Under the pieces are notes generated by a model, which worked only from the letters and a program-made list of their open reading frames with translations, was not told where the DNA came from and did no database searches. This document shows, one piece after another, positions 37,801-51,300 of a DNA stretch of 64,000 nt. The position numbers and the translations under genes are program-made. Within the stretch, counting starts at the first letter, position 1; every line of letters begins with the position of its first letter. The stretch comes from Sebastes aleutianus (lineage: Eukaryota > Chordata > Actinopteri > Perciformes > Sebastidae): the NCBI GenBank assembly GCA_916700875.1, contig CAKAKS010000060.1, forward strand, positions 31,369,528 through 31,433,527, in the 5' to 3' direction.

Positions 37801-40800
37801 TAGAGAAAAATTCAAAGAACTGCGTCAAGTGGGTTCGAATGTCGGATTGTCGCTTTCAAAAACTTACGGTAATTTAAACACAGCCCAGATTGTGACGTCG
37901 GAAAGGTGTCGGGGGAGGAGGTTTCGGAAGCTATTGGAGCATCTGACGAGCAGTTCTGATGGAGTATACTGGCGCCTTGAGCGGGCCTTATTGTCCAACA
38001 ACAGTGACACTTCTTGTGGTTGAATATTAGAGCTATGATCTACATGGCCCTACATGAACCCATATAGTTTCTGTCTAAGCCCAACCCGAGCCCAGACCAC
38101 AGCAGCAGTTTTGGGCCCGAGCCTGATTAAAAACCAAAATTTCAACTGTAAAAAAATAAATATATAAATAAATATATAAAAAAAATATTAAGCTAAAGTT
38201 ATCTAAAGTCTTTTTAGTGTGGTAATTTGTGACACGATCTCCGACATGCGCCTTCTCCTACCGAATCTTCAACACAGCCCAAAAGTCATATTGCAGACTA
38301 TAAGGTCTGCATTTAAAAAATGAATAACACACCGCGAAATTGGCACAAACCTGACCAGATTCAAGCCCGAGGGAATTTTTTAGAAGTAACAGCCCAACCC
38401 GGCACAAACCTGTCGTGTCGGAGAATCCAAACTCTAGGTTGAATGGGCGCAAATCTCTGCAGCCAGGTTACAATGGTGGAAATACCTGAAACCAGAAGAG
38501 CTGGTTTAATTAATGCCCTTGGCTTTAGAATAACATGTTCAACAATAACATATAGGTGTAATGTCTGGGTGTCTCGTATATACCCATAAAACTTCTTTTG
38601 ACTGTCAGGAACAAGTTAACGGCTGACATCACTCACTAAAGTAGAATTAGAGAAGCCAGATAAAGGCAAAGTTTGCACACTGAAAAGTCAACTATTCCCT
38701 CTAAATGAACTTGTAGAGCATCACAGACTGATGATATCTAACAGCGTAATCACATCCAAGGGAGGATTTTTTCCTTTAAGGGGAATAGAACAGCTTTGAC
38801 CTGAATGCCACAGAGTTTTACTTGAAAGAGAGCAGATAACGGGCACCGAGGGATACATAGATGAAAGCGTGAGAAGAGGAGCAGAGAGAAAGATAGGAAG
38901 GAAGGGGTCGGGGGGTTGTGGGCCACTCAAAAAACAATGGTTATCTTTAAATAAAGCTTCAGAAGGTGTATTTATGACCCCCTGTTCAGGGGGAAGACTA
39001 GGGTTGTAAATAAGGACAACAGCGGTGTGTGTATTTGTTCAAAGTCAAAGCTTGTTGGCAAAGCGGAAGCCCAGCTATATGGATTTATTTAAGGAAAAAG
39101 GTTGGAGCTGGTTGTTTTTTGTGGGGAGGTGGGGGGGTTTGAAAATGGAGAGTCGGCTTCCTGCCTGGTGCTTTTCTGGTGCCGTCCAATAGCTGACGTA
39201 GTTGTTCAGGAGGAGAGGTTGACGCAGCCTCGGCTCGTGATGGAAGGAGAGGGGAAGAAAAATAGCTTCGCAACACGACAGCACGTCCTGCTTCCTGTGT
39301 TTGTCTCGACTTATTATGTACTTCCTGCATGCAGCTGGGGGTGGGGGAGCTTTAAGAAAAAGGAGAGCTCTGACAGAAGATCCCATCTTTGAAAAGAACA
39401 TAAACAAAGTGTCACATGTGGCAACAACAATGGCACATACGGTGAAAATGAACTAACAAAACAACAAATAGAATTAGCAAAATAGCAGCTGTGGAGTCCT
39501 TTTTTTATTCACCATTAACCAGCTCATGCCTCCCACCAGAGTGGACAGATAATCATGATGCTTATCCACCAGCCTATGAGGCAGCTGAACTCCAAATTAC
39601 ACACATCTATTACCCTTTGAAAAGTTCCTCCACAGAAAAGGCTGGTTCTTCTGACCCAGATTCAGGCTGGTTTAAGAAGTCAAACTCAATTGACACTCCA
39701 CTGAATGTACTTCTATCTTGAGTATCTCAATATACCAGCTCTGTCTGGAATATGGAAACTAAGCAAAAGGCTAGTTTTCTTTGTGTCTGTGGTAACAGGG
39801 TCACTGAGTTAAAGTGGTAAAGGTCAGACAAGTGATCAGTGAGAGCTTTAGGCCGCTTTCACAAGGCAACATTTAGTCCGCTAAAGCGACTTTAAAACAG
39901 CTCAGTTATTTTTTATAATGAAGAGGTTCTTTGTTTCTCTGGCACAACAGGGCAATAAATAACAGCAAAAACTAAATAAACAAAAACATCGCTATCGGAT
40001 TGTTATTTTAAAGCGACTGTTTTTAACTTTTTACACGTATAAATCTACCGGGTCGGGATCCCATGCACGCTCACGTGTGGCCGGAGTCTCTGCTCGTCTT
40101 CCTGCTTGCCTTCACTCACACACCGCGCGCGTTCTTGCTGTCTCGCTCCACCTCTACACGTGAACGCGCGCTCACTACACACTGCAGAAGAGTTAGTTTA
40201 GCTCTGAGAATATCTAGTGAATGTACAGTGGATGTTTGTGCAGAAATAACTGCTGCAGCTCCTCCAGACCAACAGAGGTTTCCTGTGTCTTGTGAATTGA
40301 CGGGGCTCCGCAGCGAGAAACTTTATGGCCACAGGTGTCGCTGTGAACAAGCATTTCTGAAAGCTACAAACAGTCCCTTTAAACATCGGTATTGGCCAAG
40401 AATTTTGTAATTGGTCCCTACATCCGTCATATTTCATGGTCCAAGGCTAAGTTCAGTGTAAATATTAAATTGTGGATTGTATCAATGAGTTTCCAATACT
40501 CAAAATAAATAAAGCTATTACACGTTGTACAGTAGCAGGACGTAATGATAGGTGATGTCAGACTTTGCAAATGTTTTAAGTCAGAGTAAATACTGTTTAC
40601 TTTGTGTATAGTCTGACTTTTTAGGATGACTAATGCTCAGCAGCAGACTGATGACGCCACTAACTGCTTTTGGAGTTGTTTGAACATTTCAGATTTCTTT
40701 TTTTCTTTCACTTTTTTTTTTACATATTATTTAGTTTTGTGCACATTTAGCACACTTTCAGCACGTCTGTAAGCACTAAAAGGCCAATATTTACAGTTTC

Positions 40801-41686
40801 AGTAAGCATCTATTCAACTGAAGGACCTGACTTTAGGATAAAACTGTATTCTCTGTATACTTAAAGCTGCACTAATCAATACATTTATAATAGCAAAGGG
40901 TCAAATGGCAACATGTAATGTGAAAGGTGTCGCTTAGGTATTGATAAACCTACAGAGAGTTATCACCCGACTCTGCAATTCCTCTCATCTCCACCGAGCA
41001 TTTTAGCATCTTTTAGCTCATTGTTTTGGTTTTAGCAACTTCACTTGTCTCATCGTTTTCATCAACCTTGTTTCCCTTAATGTTTTTAGCTATAAAAAAA
41101 CTCTGGTAAACCTGCACTATACTACAGACAAAGTTAACGACTAGCTTTTAGTAGCTACACATTTTTATGCCTCCGCGCCGCGGCCTTATGGCATTATGTT
41201 TTGGATTTGTCCGTCCGTCTGTCCGTCCGACCCATTCTCGTGAAGGTAGTATCTCAGGAACGCCTGAAGGGAATTGTATTACATCTGGCACAAACAACCA
41301 CTTAGACTCAAGGATGACTGATTAGAATTTGTCGGTCAAGGGTCACTGTGACCTCACAAAACCGTTTTTTGGCCATAACTCAAGAATTCATATGCTAATT
41401 ATGACGATTTCACACAAATGTCTAAAGGAATAAGGAAGTGATGATATTTTGGACAGACGTGGATTTAAACTGCAACTCGACTGGTTGACGGAGGCATACA
41501 ACTGCAGTAATTCTAGCTTTTTGAGAGTTGTTGGAGACAAAAACGGCTAAAATGTGAGTGAATATTGGACCTACAGTGGCCAGGTAGACAAAAGCATAAC
41601 TCCAAATGAATGCTAAAGCTAATGTTGCTCTGTGTCTGATAGAGACTGTGTTATGTTAGGTGACACACTAATAAGCTAACTGCCAC

Positions 41687-41729
<43 letters not shown>

Positions 41730-42303
41730 AGAGCTGTGAAAGTCTCCACCTAGTTAACATGGCTTCACTCTGCGATGTCATTAGCCCCTTAAATAAACAC
41801 AGCTTGCTTCCTGGTTCAGTGAACGTCTGAACATTTATTACCTCTGGTTACAACACTACAGGCCTCTACTACTACTCAAACAGCATGTCAGGCTTAAGGA
41901 GAAAAAAAAATACTGTACAAGGGCGGTCCAACGATCTATCTGTTATCAGATGGCGGCCTTCTCAGTTAATTATGTTTTGCTGTAGCGTTGCATTAAACTG
42001 GATACTCAGTCAAACTGGTTTATCTGTATGGGAAGGTCATCTAGAAAGACAAAGAGAGCAGGAGAGAGGAGGGGAGAGATTGAAAGAGAGGGGGTATTGT
42101 TCTGGAAATAGCTTCAGGGCTTTGTCTCTCAGTGTGTGTGTGTGTGTGTGCGTGCATGCATGCAGGCAAGTGCTCATGCATGTGTCTATTGATGAGGGTC
42201 TGCATTTGTGTGAGCTGTATGTGTGTCTCTGGATGTTGCCCTAAAAACGACTCTGAAAATGAAGGTTGTGCTATAAACACCAACATATCCCTATCTCCGT
42301 GTT

Positions 42304-42358
<55 letters not shown>

Positions 42359-45300
42359 ATGGGTGTGCCCAGGTGATGCAAGCTCGCGGGGGCCGGACTT
42401 AGCTCCTGCTTCAGGTGTGTCTTTGTGATACAGAACCACAAGACGTTGAGAGGCAAACCGTAAAGACATAAACACACAGATCTACGTCAACCGTCAGTGA
42501 AATAACAGGCGGTCGAGAATAGAAACAGAGAGAGAGAGAAGAGAGGGAGCAACAGATGACAGAAAATGGAGAAAATGGAAATACTATTTGTACTTTCGCC
42601 CTGAAGATTTCCAGGAAGCTTAGGGGTTGCTACCTGTCTGGACTTGCAGAGGGAAAGGTAACTTGTGTGTTTTCTTCTTCTTTGTGCATGGGCTGAGTTC
42701 ATGGGAAAGATAGAATTGCATGCAGATTTGCACAGAAGCAAGCAGGTAGAATAACAGGTTTGATACACAGACTTTTCAGTGCAGTAGGATACTTTTTGAA
42801 TGTAAGAAGCGCCTGTTTGGAGCGCTGACCTTCGATCAAGTCAAGCCAAGGTAATTTGAAAGAGGCTAATAGAGGCTAACACTGGCTTATTACGGCTAAT
42901 TACACCATGGGTCAAACAGAGCAGATAGAAGAACTCAGGCCCTTCTACTGTCTGTATGAATATGTTTCTTGGCTCGTATGTGTCTTTGAATTTGCATATG
43001 AGAAAGCTCACAAGTCAGCACATGCAAAATGAATGAAAATATAAGGCAGGTCATTAGTTTGACTTTTTTATAAGCTGTTGTTTTTTTGGTGTATTTTGTT
43101 TTGTTTCCAAGGTGTTGCTCACGTAGATCAAAACTCAACGACGTACAAACCGTCTCACATTGCCTGGGGACATCGCCAGACAGCCAGGATGACTTTACAC
43201 AGCGTCTTGCTCATGCATTTTTTATCATGGAAAAAGTCACATTTGCGACTTGGCGTCAGTGTCAGGAGGAGAAGTGTAAAGTGATATCGATCGATGTATT
43301 ACAAATGTATAATTGTGATCTCGATGTAAACAAAAGGCTCAGCCCCACCCACCACCGACGATTCACAACACAAGACTCTCGTTCTGCCATTGGTTGACAG
43401 CTCCATTACTGTGAGAACCAACACTCTGAGTTATTCATGTTTTAAATGTTTAAAACATGCCTATATCAGCTGAGAAACACCAAATGCTGATTTCTGAAAC
43501 CGAAAGATTCTGAAAATAGTTAATGCATCAATGTGTAAGCAGCATTTTACTGTTGTAGCCGGTCGAGGTGGAGCTTGTTTATATATATACAGTTAGGTAG
43601 CTTACTGCTTACTAGATACTGTCCTTGAACGAGACACTGAACTCAAAGTTCAAAGTCCTACTATGATTATAATGGGTTAAATGTGGAGGTCAAATTGTAC
43701 CTGTATGTATATGACGATTGTAATAAAGTTTAAGTTTAATAACTACAGCTGTCTGATAGAGGAACGCAGTAGAAAGTACAACATTTGCCTCTGAAGTCTA
43801 GTGAAGTAGAAGTATAAAGTTGTATAGAATGGAAATACTCAAGTGAAGTACCTCAAAACTGAACTTAACTACAGCACATGAGTAAATACATTTACCATCA
43901 CTGAGCTCTGAAGACGCATCAAAAATGTGCGGCTTATAATATTAGCGAAAGCAGTTTTGTGGCACCTGGCTCTTATCTCTGTGGCTGTTTTGACAGTATT
44001 CAAATGTCTCTGCAGTGCTACTGACCATTTCACACTTCTTCTTACTATTAAAGTGCTATGAGTCATCGTCTGTCTGTCTGTCTGCGACATGACTTGGGCT
44101 GCAGGATCCTGCTATTCAAGAACTGTGTGTTTCAGTATGTAGTTGTCAATAAGACTGGGTACTAATGCTGCCGAGGCAAATTCGTATTCATTGATTGTAC
44201 TTGTCCGTAGGTAGTTCAAGATGTTTTCAGGCTGCAAGAAAGGCTTAATTTTAAACAACACTCAAACATGTATGAGTGTATGTTATTACTGAGCATCTAT
44301 TTTTTTCTTCTTGCGTGTCTAATCTGGGGTGTTTTCTGGGGTTTATAGAGAGGCAAAGTCCCTCCCCTTCCAGTGGACCACCGTGGGACCTTATTTTGGA
44401 GAAAATATATACGGTAGTCAACGGAGGGAAACACATCATTTTTTTTATCTTGTTTGAATTGCGCTATGAATCACACATATGATGTTTGTCAATTTAAAAG
44501 ATAATTTTGCAAGAAAGTCTCAGGTTGTCGTAGTATCATTTAGTTTAGTGTGAAACCGCTCAGTGACCTTCATCTCTCGTCTCACACAATATACGTTAGC
44601 TAACTTAGCTAGGCTACTTACTTAAGAAATCAATAATTTGACAGAAACACGTCCGCCAGAGTCCGAAGAACTGCGCCCATTGCAACGTTCTGTTATACAT
44701 AGCAATCACTGGTCTATCACTGCTTTCTACAGTCTGCTATAAAGAAGTAACAGACCATAGAACGCTGTGATTGACCAATCAGAATCATTGTGGTGGTATT
44801 CAACAAAGCCATGTAATAATCTAAATAGAATTTTTATTGCATTGCACCATTTAAACTCTGATTAACCAACATACTTATATTTATTTAATCAATGATTAAT
44901 ATTATGTAATAAATGAAATAGGTTGAAAATTAGCAAATTCTGTGTATGTTGTTATGGTTTAAAGTGGCAGTAGTCAGTATATTTTTTGGCATCATTCGGC
45001 AAACATTCCATAATAACCTTTCAGCTTATTATAATTCAAGTGTTCTGAGAGAAAACTAGACTTCTGCACCTCCTCATGGCTCTGTTTTCAGGCTTTAGAA
45101 ATTCTAGCCCGTGACGGGAGACTTTGACCAATCACAGGTCATTTCATTGAGAGAGCGTTCCTATTGGCTGTGCTCCGGTCATGTGACCAGAACTTGGAGT
45201 TCCTTCACCAGATTTCACAATGGCGGCGTCACAAACGTTTTAATTTTACAGCTAAACCGTACACTACAAGATGATTCTGAAAACATTTGAGGAGAGAAAT

Positions 45301-48300
45301 AGGCATTAACGTAACATAATATTGATTCATATTTGATCAGCGCTGCCTAGTTTGACCGTTTGGTCGGTGTTTGCGAGTGATTGACAGCCGTCTCTCATAG
45401 ACGGCAGCTGGACAGCAGACCTCAGATCAGCTCTGACTGCTTGTTTTCCTCTGGTCTGTGAAATCTTGCACATGCCGTTAGGACACAGAGGCACATGATT
45501 TTTTTCAGGTTACCTGTTTCATGTACTACTGTCACGATATAGCGACCGTTTTATAAAAATAACTTTTTTTAATCAGATGTGCTCCAATCTCTTCAGCTTT
45601 AAGTGCTGAAAATGTGCAGGCTGCATAATATGTATTACACTATTTAACTCAAATTCTGAATCTTTGTTGCATCTTGTGCATTCAGAGCCCCGCAAAGTCC
45701 TGAAATATTACATTTTTTAATCTTGTGCGCACAAATAAAGTTATCTTTCAGGACTTTGGAGGCTCCATATTATGCAGCTTGTTCACCATTAATAACATTA
45801 GTGATAAACATTATGTGCATCTGCCAAATGAAGTCCAGGCAAAGATGTACAGCTGCAGTTGTTTTTTAGAGAGTCGCGAGATTGCACAAAAATGAAATTA
45901 TCTCCACTATCCAAATTTGTTGATGTCTGTTTCGAAGTTTTCTCAAATTTTCACTTTTTCTTGTGAAATACTAGCGTGTTTTTTGTAGTTTCTGCGTAAT
46001 CGTACTGTGGGATTCATCAAATGAAACAAGCTAGAAAAGGAAAATCATAGACCAAAGATACTCACGACCACTGCCTCAGACTATACACTAAATGCTGTGT
46101 TGCTTTACTGCTGATTCACTCATTTGGTGTAATGCTTTTTCTAATAAGACAAATAAGTACTTTTGTCTTAACGTCTGTTTTGTTTGGTTCTCTTCTTCAG
46201 GCAGAGCCCTCACCGATGAAGACCACCTGGTACTGTCCTCTGGATCTGGTAAGGCCAGAGTGTGTGTTGGGATAATGTGTCTGTGAGCCAGAACAAGTAG
46301 AAAATAGATTAACTGTGTCAGGGACTTTCCCGGAGGCTAAAACAGGATCGTTAGAGCTCCATGTAGCCTGTGAGAAATGAGTTCAAAGCAGCTTGATTTT
46401 ATGCCTTTTTCTAAATGAATATTGGGTCTGTAGTAGAACTGATTATATCTCAATCATTTTAATGAGACCGTCTTTTGGTGCAAGTCTGTTTAGTTCAGTA
46501 AAAGGTCAAGCAGTAAAATAAAAAGTCTAATTTCTTGGCTATTTTGAGCCAAACAATATCTTTTTAAAGAAAAATTCATACTGATTTTCATGCATTCTTT
46601 GCAACACATGAACACTGTCTTATTCTGGTTTCTCTGCTCTACACAGTCCACTGTGGTGGAGAAAGAGGAGGACGGAGTGATCTACACAGTGGTGGTCAAA
46701 CAGCAGCATGCAACCCCCAATAGTCGGACGGTAAGTCATGTGTGACTGACTGGACTCACAGTATGAGGTGAGGTGATTTGCAGTAACATTAACTTCCTTT
46801 CTCTTCCTTCCTGTCTTCCTCCAGTCGGCGAGTTCTCGGTGTGTGAAAGCAGGGACGGAAGAGAAGCTGGTGCTCCACCTGCTCCACTCCTTTTCTATGG
46901 GAGACTCCTCCTTCATCACCATCTTCCTCTCCACCTATCGATCCTTCACCTCCACGGGGAGAGTGCTGGACATCCTCACTGACAGGTTGGAGAGTTTTTA
47001 TATTCATTTCTGATCAGCACAATTATGTTTGCTGTTCTTGTCTGGAAAGAGAATCAGGTTTTCAGGGATTTCTTTAAAAAGACGTAAAAAAAAATAACAT
47101 GTTAAACAACCGGTATGATAGCAGTTCCATGTGCAATGATGCACAGCAACCACAGCAGATGTCAGTATCCTGTGTGGTTGGGTTTGTGCAGTGTGAAGCG
47201 GTGAAATCTCAGACCGATCCTGTCTTGTGGGAATTTGGAGGAAGGAAGACAAAAAGTGAACAAGAATTCAAAACTCTGCATACTTCACTCTTGCTAAACT
47301 GGAGGAACACATTCTCATATAACAAGAAGACTGATGAGTCTACAGCCATGCTAACATGCTCACAATGATACTGATAACATGCTTCAGTAGGTATAATGTT
47401 TACCAGATTCATGATGGCAGAGGTTCGTATTCAGAGAAGAACAGATGTTGATTTTTTACCATCTCACAGTGTGTTCCAATCCGCGTACTTCTGTACTTAC
47501 ACTTACTACTTTGAGTGCATAAGTGCGTTCACACTGGGAAGTACGGCAAAATGCAGTGCACTCAAAGTACCCGGATGTTGTACTCAAAGCGGTCAGATCG
47601 TTGAGTGAGGAACGCTGGACACTTTCCACACTCAACTGTCACCATCTTGGCTACGTAGCGGAAGGGGCGGAGCCACGACCACTATTCAAACATACATAGA
47701 TAACAGAATAAAACAATACAATATGTAAACATACCGCTGCATTTACAGCCAACAGGAGGACATATCGTAGGCGTAGGCGACGATGTTGGAAAAGTATTTC
47801 CACTCTGCTTTAATTTTTTTTCAGAAGATATTTTGGCGGGTAGCGAGCCGCGTTCAAATGTTGCGATCGTCATTTCCGGTCAGTGCGCCGCAGAGTATTC
47901 GGTTTGAGACGACCCTACCCCGCTGAAATTTAGGCACTACTCAAGTGAGTACAGAGTGCACAAAGTGCACTACATTGAAGTGTACTTCTGGAAGTACGTG
48001 TATTGGAACACACTCAAAGCATTCGCAGGTTTGGTCATAAACCAAAAATTCATCCTGAGGGGAACATGAACGCCTGAACCAAATGTCATGGTAACCCATT
48101 CGATGGTTATTGAGGTGGCGCTAGAGGAAAAGATAGATTTTCACCAAAGGCAGCAGGATTCATCATCTGGGAACCATGAATGTCTGCACAATTTGTTTTG
48201 CCAATCCATCATGTAGATATACAGTATGTAGATATTTCACTGGATTCATGAAAACGTTGACACGTTGATGGCACTGAATGAAAAGTCAGAAAATCCCCAA

Positions 48301-51300
48301 AGTCATTTTGATTCATCCGGTGGGCACCGTGCATGTCTGGACCACATTTGATGACAAATCCATCCAATAGTTGTTAAGATATTTCAGTCTGGAACAAAGA
48401 GGTGGACCGACCGACAGGCATTGCCATCTTTAGAGCCACGCTGCTAGCGTATACTAAATACTAAAGTGCAGATAAATGGTTACATTAGAGTCGACAAAAG
48501 TGGTTGATCAATTTGCTTTACACATAATTTCCATTTTCACAGAATAACCAGATTTTAGTTTAGCTTTGCAATTTGTCTTCAAACTGAGTCTAATATAAAC
48601 AGCAGTCTCTAGATTAATTGCGTGACTGCATTTAGAGACACTTCCACAATGGAGGAACTTGTGTGCCTATTTTAAATAACTGCAACATAATTCAGCAAAA
48701 ACTTGCTTGTGAAAGCTCTTTATCCTCTCATAAAATATTTATTAAATAATGGAGGCACTTGTATGAAGCAGCTGTTTGAAAAGTTTTTCCAAAGAAGCAG
48801 CACAAAGGAGAGTTTATACTCCTGGCAGCATGCTCAGTTTACCTGTAAACATCAGGACAACGCCTTTGCTAAAAAGCATCTTGAGAAAAACAAGCCATAA
48901 ATAAATTCATCACAAAGCTTAAGTATTATTTATGACACAGCAGATGCACATATTTGAAGCTGGATGATATTTATGTTTCTGTTTTCTGCTTCACTAACAG
49001 ATTGGAGAACCCGCCTGGGGACAGCGAGAGGAGCCAGATGAGACAATCTTTCAACAAGTGAGTTTTTGAAAATGCTACCCAACATCTTTGTGCAACTTTT
49101 ACTGTGACATGCTGTGTGTGTGTGTGTGTTTGTGTGTGTTTGTGTGTGTTTGTGTGTGCTGTGCCCAAATACAAGTGTGGAGCTGTATGTGCCATAAATA
49201 CATCTTCTAAAAACACTTTCACTTCTGTTTTAGAGGGAATATTATAACCAGGCTTCATTCTTTCACTTTAAACTATGTTGAAAAATGTTTGCCCTTTACT
49301 ATTTTTTTGTTTTTGTTTTATGACACGTTACAGACAAATTTCTTGCTTTAACTCATTATGAAGTAAATATTGATTGCACAATGAAATGACTATAGAATAA
49401 TGACACTATCAGCATATAGACTGGTCCTCGATAAGCCTCGCTTTCACTATGCAGTTCTGTCTGCCACCTGGTACGATCTTCTATCGGTTCCATTTACGGC
49501 ACAAATGAAGTGCGTCAACCACTGCACGACCAAAACAGGAAGGTCTGTTTTCCCCGGAAGCTATCGGTAGTCAAGCCCCCAGGAAGAGCAGCGGTCGTTG
49601 ATTGATTGATTGATTGGTCCCAATTTTCGTAGTGGTCATGCGGCGGTATTACAACTTCCGTGTCCGTCAAGTGATGCTATTGGGCCCAAAAATACTTTTT
49701 CCCATAGACTTACATTGGGAAAGAGACGTCTGTAACTCAGCGGATAATTTTTTTTGAGGAAAATCAACTCCCCAGCACGAACACTTGAATAGCCCTTATT
49801 TTAAATCATTAGGTTCAAAAGTTGTAAAATGCACTTATAGCCGAATCCAGAGTTATTTCCCTTCCTCCGTTCATCTGAATGAGACCCAGACCGTGATGAC
49901 AGCGCAAGCGTGACGACGGCGTGACGTTGGGACCCCGTGACCGAGTCATGTGACTGAGCGGACGCTACTGCGCATGTCTGATTGCCCCAATGGATGCGGA
50001 AGATTGCCGGAAGATCCGGACACTTTTCCAGACAGAAGTCGAGCCATTTTGGCTTCATGCGCCACTGAGCAACTTTCATAGGAATGAACGGAGCCCCGCC
50101 TCCAACGCTGTATCCGGGGGGGGGAGAATGAAGTTGCTCTCCCTCTGTGTATGTTATAATCCGAGCTTCTCTGTGCTTTGTTTACATAGCCGGTCCGGCC
50201 ACACGTGCATGTGAGTCCCAGTCTGTGTGTCCTACTGGCTAGCTCACGTCCGCTGCTCTGCACTGCTCTCATACGGTGGTTACCGCTGATAATGCCGTCC
50301 CGACCCACAGCGTCGTCACAGAATCGTAACGCCCACCCTCCGGTTCCCTGATAGCTCTGTCAGCACTGTTGCCATTGTTCGTGCTAGCCGCCGGCTCAGC
50401 CTTCGCCATGTTGAGAGCCGTGTGGAGGCATTCCCTCACTCATAGATATGCTGTGAATTTGGAATTTAGCACCTTTAAGTAGTGTTCAGACTGCGAGGCA
50501 GCATTTTTAACAAGCACAATCTTGATCCATGCTTCCACTAAATTATAGACTCATCTCTAAGCTAATTTTCTTGTCTAAACCCTTGAGAACGTGATTTCAT
50601 GGCAGCTTTTTAGATGTGTTGGAAAGTATCAATATATTGAATCAATTCCAATCTGCAACTGCTTGTTTATCAGCTTTTGGTAACCTGTACCACCTCAGGG
50701 TTTAAACCAGAAACAAATGCAACTCCCTTCTTTTGCTCCCAGCAAACTGCAGGATTGATTTGAAACTGTTTCTTTCCTTTCCTGATGACCTAATTCACCG
50801 ACACAGTGCTATAAGGATTTATAAGGAGTGCTGTTTTTGTTCTCAGATCTCTGAAATGTCCGGAGGTCAGGGCTAAAAGATTATCATGTTTCCGATGTTG
50901 TGACCCATAAAGTCTAGAGTAACGTCCCCTAAAGCCCTGGAACAGCTGAGTAATATCTTCCTTCGACATCTCTCTCCTCATTCCTGCAGAGCGGTGTGTA
51001 CGGTGTTCAGCACATGGCTCTCTGAGTATCCTGAAGACTTTAAGAGTTTGGGAGAGCCCTGTCGCCTGCTGCGCCTGGTTCCCCTACTCCCCCAGGACTC
51101 CTCGTCTGCGGCCGACCTCCGCGCTCGCCTCCTCAGGATAGCTGAGGAGCTCAGCGAGAAAGCCCTGCTCCCTGGCGCCCATAAAGGTCTGTAGCTCAAC
51201 TGGGATTTAAATGACACAGTTAATACCTCGCCAGATGAGAAATACACTGGTCATCTCAGTGTAAACCCCAAACTGAGGCTGCACAAGACAACAAAATACA

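Larger units (their letters stand above)
34848..46200 (+). other. rgl2 intron 1 of the coding region (11.4 kb), repeat-rich
   Basis: The largest intron seen. Apart from the repeats listed separately, stretches 36049-37400, 37736-40007, 40383-41165, 41727-42300, 42480-43740, 43891-44590 and 45576-46200 show no exon, RNA gene or repeat that I recognise. Short ORFs there (for example 36272-36658) lack conserved features. Confidence 0.5.

Noticed and set aside
37760..38023. 87-aa ORF following the transposase remnant
   Set aside because: No domain, no second copy, and a composition consistent with non-coding DNA.
41885..42477. ORFs on both strands around the (TG)n tracts
   Set aside because: Driven by dinucleotide repeats; no splice or domain support.
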